This document shows, one piece after another, positions 33,569 through 42,822 of a DNA stretch of 64,000 bases. The notes under the pieces are model-generated. The model did not search any database and had not been told where the DNA came from. It worked only from the letters and a program-made list of their open reading frames with translations. A program made the translations under genes and the position numbers. Source of the stretch: Flectonema sp. DT1601 (taxonomy: Eukaryota > Euglenozoa > Diplonemea > Diplonemida > Diplonemidae). Position 1 is the stretch's first letter. Every line of letters starts with the position of its first letter. The stretch is from assembly GCA_964019425.1 (NCBI GenBank), contig OZ025820.1, positions 310,001 through 374,000 of the forward strand. The letters are read 5' to 3'.

Positions 33569-34834
33569 ATGTCTGTTTCCGTTGCTCAAGTACAAAAGAA
33601 CATCGATGAGCTGGATTCGAGATACAAACTCGAACAGGTGATAGGTGCCGGAAGCTACGGAATGGTAATCAAAGCGATCGATAAAAGTGTTTCAAGTGAC
33701 CAGAAGTGTGCTGTAAAGAAGGTTAGCAAGGAGATATTTACTGACATGACACTGACCAAGCGAATCCTTCGTGAGATAAAGCTACTAGGACACTTTAACA
33801 ATGAGAACATAGTCGGTTTGAGAAATCTGATTACCCCTAAGACTAAAATCTTTGACGAAATATTTATTGTCATGGACCTGATGGAGACTGATCTTAAGTC
33901 TGTCTTTAAGTCGGGACAGAAAATGACAAATGCTCATGTGCAATACTTTTTGTACCAAATATTGAGAGCTTTGAAATTTATTCACGCAGCTGGTGTGATT
34001 CACAGAGACATTACTCCTGCAAACATTCTTGTAAACATCAATTGTGACTTAAAAATCTGCGATTTCGGTCTTGCAAGAGACGAGCCAAAAGAAGACGACC
34101 AATACCTCACAGATTACGTGACAATGAGATGGTACCGTGCTCCAGAGTTGGTAATGGAATCGAAGCTTTACAGCGGATCTGTGGACGTCTGGGGAGTCGG
34201 TTGTCTGGTGGCAGAAATGCACGGTTCTCGCCCACTCTTCCAGGGTAAGGACCGTGTGAACCAACTCGACAAAATTGTCGATGTCATCGGTACCCCGTCT
34301 AACAGCGAACTCACCTCCGTTGGCAGTGAAGCAGCCCAGAAATACGTTATGAAAAAATCTAAAAAAGAACGCACCGACTTCACTGCCAAATTCCCGAAGG
34401 CTGATACCCAGGCCATCGACCTCATGGAGAAGATGCTTGTATTCCACCCTGAGAGGAGAATTACTATCAAGGATGCCCTACTTCACCCATGTATGTCTCA
34501 TTCTTTATTTCATTTTGTTTGAGGTAAGGTCTTGTATGAAATGATAATAGTTCTGTAATAATATTCCAAATAAAAAACAGATTTGGCAGAGTTACATGAT
34601 GAGGAGGATGAGGATGTATCAAATGTGAAGCCGTTTGATTTCGATGAGAGTAAATTCCGCACCACAGAAGACGTGAAGGCGGCTATCTACGATGAAACTG
34701 TAGCGTTTCACAGAAAGTTTCCCTCAACAGCACCTCGCAGCTTAGCTGTTGCTAACCTGGAACCAACTGGAGGAGATGACAGAGCCGCTAGCGGAACCCT
34801 CGACAGGCAGGTTGTTGAAGATACAGAATTCTAG
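33569..34834 (+). CDS. MAP kinase (TDY type), two exons
   Basis: Exon 1 is 33569-34490 and exon 2 is 34581-34834; the phase-1 junction restores HPYLAELHDEED, the end of the MAPK core, for 391 residues. The glycine loop is GAGSYG (residue 26). AVKKV supplies the ATP Lys and HRD lies near 145. DFGLAR is followed by a TDY activation lip (about 181-183), and a MAPK insert and the C-terminal D-x-x-K-M-L-x-F-x-P block are present. The common Lys after HRD is Thr (HRDITPANIL); as I recall, several trypanosomatid MAPKs have the same. The likely role is phosphorylation of Ser/Thr-Pro sites in signalling to flagellum or life cycle; substrates are unknown. The first 15 residues form a short extension. 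Confidence 0.85.
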
Positions 34835-36104
34835 TACGAGTGTTGTCGACATTTGGGTTCGAACTTGAAAAATTATCCTTCCCCCCTTCCGACTCTGCAC
34901 GAGTACCTTAATCATTTTCCACAGGTTGTGAGCCCACCACAATCGAGTCTGAGTATTCTCGTTCAGCTCAAACACTTGTAATTATAATGTACTTCTGTGC
35001 TGTATTTACTCGCAAATGCGGCTCCACGCATAGTCAGCTTGTGAGTACAGCACAGTTTGCCCCCACGCCATAGTTGACGACGGTAGCCATGCCGTCATCC
35101 TTGTATATTATTGTCATCGCGATCTGTTTTTTTCGAACAGTTTATTAGGTGACAATTTCTTGTTTTCTAACAACCCTCTGTAACAACTTTAAAAGAAAGG
35201 TTAGCGCCCGTTGTGTTCTGTGTTATTAAACAGGATGGACAAGGTTTTTATTTTAAGACACGTTGTGTGCAAAGGAATCATTTTATTTTTGTGCCTGCAA
35301 ACCTATTCAGCAGAAAGAGAATTGTGGCAGTGTAACTATTTGGTGCCAGTTGCGCACAAACAAACACAGTGTTAGTTAAAAGTAAATTGGCCGATTCTTT
35401 TTCATGTAGGAATGCAAAAGAGTTTGTTTTTGTTTTACTGCGGGCTTCTCCAGTCAAGCGTTAATTTTTAAACTGTCCATAATTCCCCATTTTCTTTTTT
35501 CTGTTCCTTTGTTCCCTTATCCTTAAAAGAAACTGGGCGCAAAATTCCGCATTCTGCCAAGCTTTATAAACAGAGGAGTTGTTGATTTACGGTTATGTTG
35601 ATTGCTCAAGACCCACTCCACCTTTAAGAAATTACGGTAGCGACAAATGAAAATAGTCAGTTGCCTGGGTACTTCTTCTGAATCCCTTCCCTCACCCCTC
35701 CCAGATGGTTCTCCACATGCGCACGAACGAACACAAGATGGCTTTTTTTCTTTTTTGAAAGAAGAGACAAGAATAAAACAGGAACGAAAGAGGAGGAATA
35801 AAAAACGATTAAAACATGTTGCGAATTAAACCGAGTGAGCTTCAGCACATCAAAGGAAATCGAGTTTCTTGATTGTTGCTTTTGCACTGAAAAAAGTACT
35901 TTTAAAGTATGCTCTGTTTATTTGAATAGATAAGAATAGTGTTAAGAAATCCTCTAAAATCCCTGGCTGGTAAAGAAAAAGGAATTGTCTTGAGCAATAG
36001 TTCCCCTCCCATATAATCTGCGCTGGCTGTAGCATTTTTTTGGTATTTCATGTCATTAATTTATCATTTTATTCATTTTCCAGATATTCTTGATGATCAA
36101 AAAG
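34835..36104. other. Intergenic, no gene seen
   Basis: This is a 1.27 kb gap with AT-rich sequence, no domain and no long non-repetitive ORF. It ends at the minus-strand tRNA gene. Confidence 0.55.
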
Positions 36105-36186
36105 TGACAGGAGTGGGGTTTGAACCCACGCATCCGAAGATAGAGGAACTTGAGTCCTCCGCCTTAGACCGCTCGGCCATCCTGCC
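36105..36186 (-). tRNA. tRNA-Leu(CAA)
   Basis: The reverse complement folds as a class II tRNA. The acceptor stem GGCAGGA/TCCTGTC has one G-U pair and is followed by discriminator A. The anticodon stem GAGGA/TCCTC has the loop CTCAAGT (anticodon CAA), there is a long variable arm, and the T arm is GTGGG-TTCAAAC-CCCAC. D-loop and A-box bases (TGGCCGAGCGGTCTA) are canonical. CCA is not encoded and there is no intron. It is oriented against the surrounding protein genes and read by RNA polymerase III. Confidence 0.95.
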
Positions 36187-36945
36187 ATGCCGGGATTCTG
36201 CGTTTTATTTATTATCTACGGTTTCCTAGATTGGTTTTTTTTTTTTTTTTTTTTTTCATTTCTATCACACCGTCAGTTTTTTTTTGCATTTCTATCAAAC
36301 CGTCAGAGTGGAAAAAGCGAACTCGAGCCATGAAACAATGGTGTTCAGAGAGTTAGTAGGGAGGAATTACTAAATCCATATGACAGCGAGGGAATGCAAG
36401 TTCCTCGTAGCAAACAGATCCTTTTCTTTGACCACTTCTCCCTCAGCATATAGAACTGCCAATGTCCAAAAGATCTCGAACCTCCATCCATATACTGTCT
36501 GAGCATCACACGTTTCAAGGCTTCGTTTTCTCAGAAGCTTCCATCATCTAGCAAGCGAGGATAGTGACTCCCTCAATATCCTCGATTTGTAGAGATCGGT
36601 TTACTTCCGGTATCCTCGAAACTTCTTTGGCCAGCTTATCGGCCTTGTCATGTGGTCCGATCCCCACATGAGCTGGGATAAACCGAAGATGGAGGGCAAT
36701 ATTGCCAAAAATCTTCGAGTTTCCCAGGAGGAATCTCTCTGTACATTCGAGTTTAAGTAGATTGCCGCATTTTTCAAAGAATTGGCTGCAAGCGTAAACC
36801 TCCTTTAGCTTTGTTTAACGGCTCACGGTTTCGTGCATAAACAAAACATCACAGTTATATTAACATTTTCTGTATAGTTTAAGTAATTTCACACTGTTGC
36901 CTGGTGGTTGATGAATCATGCTTTTATTTACAGGTACTCGCTAGT
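36187..36945. other. Gap between tRNA-Leu and beta-adaptin
   Basis: Apart from the LINE remnant it holds poly-T at 36236-36256, two short similar segments (CATTTCTATCA.ACCGTCAG at about 36257 and 36287), and TTTATTTACAG ending at 36933, the likely trans-splice acceptor 12 bases before the adaptin ATG. Confidence 0.6.
36548..36807 (-). mobile_element. Remnant of a non-LTR retrotransposon (LINE) RNase H domain
   Basis: On the minus strand an 86-codon open stretch contains RFIPAHVGIGPHDKADKLAK, the C-terminal RNase H signature (W/F-x-P-A-H-V-G-I ... N/H-x-x-A-D-x-L-A-K), preceded by helix and strand segments of the fold. Only this part of the pol gene remains, flanked by stops. No reverse transcriptase, endonuclease or poly-A tail could be recognised. 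It sits just upstream of the beta-adaptin gene and 360 bp from the tRNA-Leu gene, in the same orientation as that tRNA. Confidence 0.7.
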
Positions 36946-39753
36946 ATGGAGGTAACAGCGAGGATAGCCGGGAAGCTACACCAGGAGATACAGAAGAGGA
37001 CGAAAAAGTCTGATGCAAAGTTTTTCAGCACCACGAAAAGAGGGGAAGCGCATGAATTGAAAGAAGATTTGAACAGTGGAGACAAGGATAGAGAGAAAAA
37101 TGCAGTTAAAAAGATTATCGCCAGCATGACACTGGGCAGGGATGTATCGAATTTATTTACAGATGTGGTGAAGCTCTCGAGAACAAGAAATATGGAGCTA
37201 AAGAAACTGGTATACTTATACATAATGTCAAATGCAAAACTGCAGCGAGATAAGGCTATATTAACTGTAAATACATTCGTCTTGGATACTCAGCATGAGA
37301 ACGCCATTGTGCGGGCACTTGCCATCAGAACGATGCTTTGTATCAGAGTTGGTAACATTACTGATCACTGCTGCACCCCTCTCCGCAGCGCTTTGTCTGA
37401 CAAAGATGCGTATGTTAGAAAAACTGCCGTTATTGGTGTCCTTAAACTTTTCCATACGAATCCTAAACTCTGTGAAGAACAACAATTTATAACCGGCCTG
37501 CAGAAGGCGGCTGCCGATAAAGTCGCTTCAGTAGTTGCGAATGCAGTTCTCGCTTTAGGAGAAATACTGGATAATTCTAATATCTCTGTTCCGATTACAA
37601 TGACGTTGATTACGAGATTGCTTAACGCCCTTCCTGAATGTACTGAATGGGGTCAGGTCAGTCTTCTTGATTTTATCGCAAGGTACAGAGCTAAACAAGA
37701 TGATGCAGAATTCATCATTAGTAGAACCCTTCCTCGATTACAGCACAGCAATCCTGCTGTTGTTCTGTCAGCTATTAGGTGTATATTTAAAAGTATTTCA
37801 GCGGTTCCTGAGGATCGAAAGCGGAATTTCTGTCCTAGAATCACCCCACCAATTATTTCACTCATGAGCAGGGAGCCTGAGATTCAATACATATTGCTGA
37901 GGAACCTTGAAGTGATCCTTCGAGGTTATCCGAATATTTTCACAGCAAAGGAAATAAAGGCATTCTTCTGCAAGTTTACCGACCCGACATATGTTAAAAT
38001 TGAAAAACTCAAAGTGATACTTCGACTCCTCTCTGAAAAAAATGCGGATGTTGTTCTAAAAGAGTTAGAAGAATATTGCGGTGAGGTTGACTCAGCTTTC
38101 TTGTCAGCTGCTATTAGTGCCTTGGGTGCGGTTGCTATAAGGTTAGATAGAATGGCAAAGAGGGTAATGAGTATTCTAACGGCGATGCTGATGAATAACT
38201 TAGCAGTACAAGTGGATGTACTTTCCACATTAAAAAATATTTTGAGAAAATATCCTCAATTCTTTGAAGACTGTGTTCCTCTTGTAATCGAGACTGTCGA
38301 TCTCGAATCTTTTGAAAATGAAGATGGAAAGTGTTCCTTCATTTGGATGCTGGGTGAGTTTGGAGGTCGTCCTAATACTGAAGAAGCTCGCTCTTGTTTT
38401 GAATATTACATAGATAATTTTAGTGAACAGCCGTACGCAGTGAAGCTCATTATCCTTACCGCTTCTGTGAAGTACTTCCTTCGTAATAGCAAAGAGAACG
38501 AGTGTTTGTTAAATACTGTTTTAACACATTGCACTGAAAACCAAGATGATCCTGACTTAAGAGATAGAGCATACATGTATTGGAGAATGTTATCGAATGA
38601 TAAACACGCAGCTAAGATGTCGAACTTTGTAATTGGTTCAAAGCCACCAATCAGAGATGGATCCGAAAGTGAAATGGATCTGAGCAGGTTGAATGAACTT
38701 CTAAATTCATTAAACACAGTAGCGGCTGTTTATCAACGACCAGCTGCATCATTTCTTCCAAAGTATGGTCTGAACTCTGCTGACGAGGATTTAGATGGTG
38801 CGGATGATGATGAAGATGATGACGGAGGTGAGTATGACTCTGCATCACCAGTCGCTTCAAACCCTTCTCCTGTTGCAGAATCCCACGTCGACGCTCAACC
38901 AGCTCCTGTACCGGAAGCCGTACCAGAAGTTGTACAGGCCGTGCCAGAGCCTAAGCCTTCAACAGGTGCCGATTTAGACTTTTTGTTCGGAGGTGGGCAA
39001 TCCGCGCCAGCCGCAGCACCCAAGGAGACGGGTGGATTCTTAGACGACATCTTTGGTGGTGGCGGCGGCGGTACTGCTGCCCCTGCTCCTGCACCAGTAC
39101 AGTCAACGGACCCAATGTTGTTAGCGGATGCTGACGGTTTGGGAATCCATGGAGCATACAAGAGAGTTGGTAATACTGTCGTACTATCACTTCACTTGAC
39201 AAACTCATCTCAGAGAGTGATGTCAAACTTTGCGGTTCAGTTTAACAGTAACATTTTAGGATTAAAGAATGAAGAATTTATGCAGGGCGTTACTATAAAC
39301 CCAGGGGCAACGGCGTCATGTGATATGAGAGTTTCTTCTGTGGCTGGTCATGTAGACCCGTCTTGCTTCCCGTCACAAATTGCTATTAAGAATGACGCGA
39401 ACAAACCATACTACTTAGTTTGTGAAGTTCCTCTTACGTGTGCATTCCGTCTTGACAATGTTCCTGACCAGAGTAACTTTATTAACACCTGGAAAACTCT
39501 ACAAGAACAGCAGTTCTTTATTGATAAACCAATTACAAACTTGGATGACTCCCTAAAGGCTTGCGGTATCAGCTTTGTTGGTAGACACGATGCTGATGGC
39601 GCTACTTACTTTGAAGGAGTGACTCTGAATGGTGTGAAGATCCTATTCGAAACTAGAATTGCTAATTCTCGTACAAACTTCTGTGTGAGAAGTAGTAATT
39701 CTGCTTTTATAGGTCAATGGTTAACTGACAGAATTAAACATTATTTTGAGTAG
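36946..39753 (+). CDS. Beta-adaptin of an AP-1/AP-2 type clathrin adaptor
   Basis: It has 935 residues from the ATG at 36946 (an open frame extends to 36904 but precedes the acceptor). The first 590 residues are the ARM-repeat trunk: DKDREKNAVKKIIASMTLGRDVS, LYIMSNAK and AFIRTM-type motifs. An acidic hinge rich in Pro/Ala follows (about 610-715), with LDFLFGGG and a Gly run. The C-terminus is a two-part beta appendage, a sandwich (GAYKRVGNTVVLSLHLTNSS...) then a platform ending at the stop. It forms coats for Golgi/endosome or plasma-membrane vesicles with the mu, sigma and large adaptin partners. Sequence alone does not separate AP-1 from AP-2; some protists share one beta chain. AP-4 usually lacks this clear sandwich. 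Confidence 0.88.
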   Translation: MEVTARIAGKLHQEIQKRTKKSDAKFFSTTKRGEAHELKEDLNSGDKDREKNAVKKIIASMTLGRDVSNLFTDVVKLSRTRNMELKKLVYLYIMSNAKLQRDKAILTVNTFVLDTQHENAIVRALAIRTMLCIRVGNITDHCCTPLRSALSDKDAYVRKTAVIGVLKLFHTNPKLCEEQQFITGLQKAAADKVASVVANAVLALGEILDNSNISVPITMTLITRLLNALPECTEWGQVSLLDFIARYRAKQDDAEFIISRTLPRLQHSNPAVVLSAIRCIFKSISAVPEDRKRNFCPRITPPIISLMSREPEIQYILLRNLEVILRGYPNIFTAKEIKAFFCKFTDPTYVKIEKLKVILRLLSEKNADVVLKELEEYCGEVDSAFLSAAISALGAVAIRLDRMAKRVMSILTAMLMNNLAVQVDVLSTLKNILRKYPQFFEDCVPLVIETVDLESFENEDGKCSFIWMLGEFGGRPNTEEARSCFEYYIDNFSEQPYAVKLIILTASVKYFLRNSKENECLLNTVLTHCTENQDDPDLRDRAYMYWRMLSNDKHAAKMSNFVIGSKPPIRDGSESEMDLSRLNELLNSLNTVAAVYQRPAASFLPKYGLNSADEDLDGADDDEDDDGGEYDSASPVASNPSPVAESHVDAQPAPVPEAVPEVVQAVPEPKPSTGADLDFLFGGGQSAPAAAPKETGGFLDDIFGGGGGGTAAPAPAPVQSTDPMLLADADGLGIHGAYKRVGNTVVLSLHLTNSSQRVMSNFAVQFNSNILGLKNEEFMQGVTINPGATASCDMRVSSVAGHVDPSCFPSQIAIKNDANKPYYLVCEVPLTCAFRLDNVPDQSNFINTWKTLQEQQFFIDKPITNLDDSLKACGISFVGRHDADGATYFEGVTLNGVKILFETRIANSRTNFCVRSSNSAFIGQWLTDRIKHYFE

Positions 39754-41000
39754 TGTATAGATTTGAGAAACTTAATAGAAACTAACGAGCATCAGATGCG
39801 ACTAATCAGTTATTTCTGTTATCCGGAAAAAACAAGAAGAACATTTAGAACTGAATCTAATTTTCTGCTTGATAGCTGCACCGTTTTCTTGTTTCCCTTT
39901 TTTTTTAAAAAAAGAAAATCTGTTCATTTTGTTAACCAACGTCCTGTCTGCCCTTTTTTTCCCCCCGATTCGTTTTTTTTTTTTTTTTTTTTTGTTCCAC
40001 TATCTCTGTCGTTTTTTTTTTTTTTTTCCTTTTTTTTTTTTTTTTGGCTCCTGGTGCAAATGTGCCTCAAATAGCTTCTGTACAGTAGTCCTGTCAAGTT
40101 GCTTACCTGTCTCGTGTGACGTGTGTTTTATGGCAGCTTGCAAAACCATTTCCAAGCACGCGAACATGATTTTTTCGGTAACCCTTTTTTTCCTGGGAAT
40201 GCCGTGAGAGAGATTAATATATGTCCCCCGTCGGGTAAGTTATTTATTGCTTCAATTACATTGGGGGGGGTAGTAGGAAATAAAAAAAAGCTCTCTTACA
40301 TCGAGTACAATGCGTTTCAATCATTTGCTTATTTGCTATTTCCTGTTTGCTTTGACCTTGTAATTGGGAATATTTTGACAAAAAAAAAAAAAAACTTTAA
40401 AAAGAATACAGATATTGTTGGTTTTTTAGGAAATAAAAGAACGAGAGAGAAAAAAAAGAAAGTGTGATTTATGTAAGACATTGAATTAGACCATGCATGC
40501 TTAAAGCGAGAAGAAAAAAAAAAAAGAAAAAAATAAGAGAGACAATAAAAAAAAAAGAACGAAAAATAAATAAGTACTGGGGGAAAAAAAAAAAAAAAAA
40601 AAAAAGTGTTAACCTTTTTTGCTTTTTTGCATAGACATCGCAAGTAACCGTCAACAGGCATAAAGTAGTTGTGCGGGTGATCCTTTTGTGGTGGTGTATA
40701 CAAAAAAAAACACTCAAAACAATGTCGTGAGTTAAAAAAAAATGGTTCGAACAATGTGATTCCTTAACGTGTTACTGACTGCAAGAAGTGCTCATACCTT
40801 AACTGTTTTCCATCAATAACAGCAAGCATGGGCGAAGACTTATTTTATTATTATTTTCAAGTTATCTCTTGGGTTTTTTTTTGTTCTTCTTTATATTCCT
40901 TTTCCTCCCAACAGCAAACACGGCAAGAAAAAAGACTCAGAAATAAGCCACTTCTTCGGTGGCAATAATTTCCCTCCCTGGAAAATGGGAAGGTAATCAC
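39754..41000. other. Intergenic, no gene seen
   Basis: Poly-T blocks at 39974-39993 and 40013-40045 and poly-A blocks at 40380-40394 and 40585-40605 give only low-complexity frames. TTTTCCTCCCAACAG ending at 40914 is the probable trans-splice acceptor. A short upstream ATG (40985) in another frame stops at once. Confidence 0.55.
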
Positions 41001-41585
41001 ATGACAGACAGCACTGGATTCAAGGAGCGTGAAGAGAGATTAAAAGAAAGATTTCTTGAAATCGATCAAGAAGATGTAAAGGAAGGCGAAGCAATTTGGG
41101 AACTCTGGGACGATGATGACGATGAAATAATAAAAGAACAACGAGAAAGGAGGAAACGTGAAATGATGATAATTGAAGAACAGAGATTAGCTGAACTGGA
41201 AGCTATTCAAGAAGTATATGAGAGGGCGAGTAAAAGAGTTTTCAGAAGGCTGAAAAACTTTCCAGAACCTGTTCCAGGATGTCACTACGATGGAGAAGAC
41301 GAAAACATCGACGATTATCAAGATGAGCCTGTTCTTCAACAATGTGAAGATGACTCTGACGGGGATCACGTTCCTCCAAAAGATATTCATGTCGCAACTA
41401 CTGCTCCTTATCGTTCTATCCTAAGAGGTATTCGGAAATCTCGTCTCTCACGCCTTCGCTGCAAGTCATCCATCTGTACAAATGTAAGTAACCCTCAGCA
41501 GTATCACACGGACACGATGCCTCCTCCTTCCCCTTCGGGGTCTCCTGCAACACTTCTCTCACCAACACCACCTGTTACAACTTAA
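41001..41585 (+). CDS. Acidic, charged helical protein, unknown
   Basis: It has 194 residues from the first ATG of the frame. Residues 5-85 form a highly charged helix with a DDDDDE patch and likely coiled coil. A short region with Tyr/Pro and acidic residues follows, then a basic patch (RSILRGIRKSRLSRLRCK) and a Ser/Pro/Thr-rich tail. I do not recognise it. A GTAAGT...CAG pair at 41484-41498 could be a 15-nt removable segment but the frame is open without splicing, so it is probably not an intron. Confidence 0.6.
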   Translation: MTDSTGFKEREERLKERFLEIDQEDVKEGEAIWELWDDDDDEIIKEQRERRKREMMIIEEQRLAELEAIQEVYERASKRVFRRLKNFPEPVPGCHYDGEDENIDDYQDEPVLQQCEDDSDGDHVPPKDIHVATTAPYRSILRGIRKSRLSRLRCKSSICTNVSNPQQYHTDTMPPPSPSGSPATLLSPTPPVTT

Positions 41586-42822
41586 GTAACATTCGTCTGA
41601 GGAAAGGAAACACCTTCGATGTGTCAGTGGAAAAAAATAAAATAGAAAAAACATAGTGACGAATAAATTATAGTTGTACTGCAAAGGAATAATTATTCTG
41701 TTGTGTATGTCTTTCATGAAAAAGCCTTCGATTTCGTGCAACTTTTCTTTACTAAACTTTTGATTTTATACATTATTTTTGTCTGTGAAAAGAGAGTGCA
41801 AAAAATATTAACTACAGGCTTCTGTCTGTCTGAGGAGGTTCCTCGTCTGGCACTATTTTACATTTTTTTTTTTTTTTTTTTTCTAAGGGAAAAACTATAA
41901 TTCCAAAGTTTGTGCAATGTCAGATTTTAACACAAAAGTGAACAGCTACTTTTTTTTTTTTCGGCTGTCCATTTCGGAAAATTTTGTGTTAAGATCCGAC
42001 AGTAACATTTGCGTGGAAGTAGGTTTGCCTTTTTTTTAAATACCGACACTGAGGAGTGGAAATTCCCAATTCTTTTATTTTCATCTTAGAGACATGTTTT
42101 ACGAGCGAAAGAGAATTGATGCGGCGTAACGTTACGTTACACCCTTACTTTATAGGCTTGTTTCTGTTTGCGCACATCTTAGCTCACCGCAAGCCGCTGC
42201 AGTGTCTTCTGAGGTGGTCTTCTTAACGGGATAGCAGTGCGTGTCATCATTTTTCATTCTTTCAAAAACAAGCCTTTGGCACTCGTCTTAGTATGGTTGT
42301 AAGTACGGTGTTGAATGGCCATTATTCGTTTTTATTTTATTTTATTTGGCCAAACTTTTTTTCAATCCCAAACTGGATTTTACGGTTCTCGTACCCGAGC
42401 AAAAACAAAAGAACTAATTTTTTTTTTTTTTTTTTTTTTGATTTATCTCATCTTGGTTCGGATGTATGATCCTTCTTCTTCTTCTTCTTTTTTTAATTTT
42501 TTTTTATCCCCTAATCCGAGAGGAGAAAAAACAAAAAAAAAAAAAAACCCCAACCTCCCCAAAAAAACAAAACAAAAACAAAAACTTCCCATTATGGAAG
42601 TAAAAAAACTCGTTACATATTCATCTACTTATTATTCCTATGGTTTAGTACCATAACCTTGGTATAAGAAATAAAAAATAAAAAAAGAGGGAGAATGAAC
42701 ATTTATCGTCATTTATGAACATATTAACAGCCTCAAACATGATGATGGGAGGGCAACAAACTGGGCAGGATGAGTATTTATAATAATCTTTTTTTTTTTT
42801 TTTGTCAGGTAGCTCTTCAAAG
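41586..42822. other. Intergenic, no gene seen
   Basis: It holds an imperfect hairpin (41919-42001), poly-T at 41863-41881 and 42420-42439, and a (CTT)n stretch near 42473. TTTTTTTGTCAG ending at 42808 is a likely trans-splice acceptor for the kinesin. Confidence 0.55.
41919..42001. repeat. Imperfect long hairpin around a poly-T loop
   Basis: TGTCAGATTTTAACACAAAA at the left pairs with TTTTGTGTTAAGATCCGACA at the right (two mismatches). The inner part GTGAACAGC/GGCTGTCCAT also pairs partly, and the loop contains poly-T. It may be an RNA structure or a small element remnant. Confidence 0.6.

Noticed and set aside
41484-41498. Possible 15-nt intron in the acidic protein gene
   Set aside because: The frame is open without removal and the size is far below other introns here.
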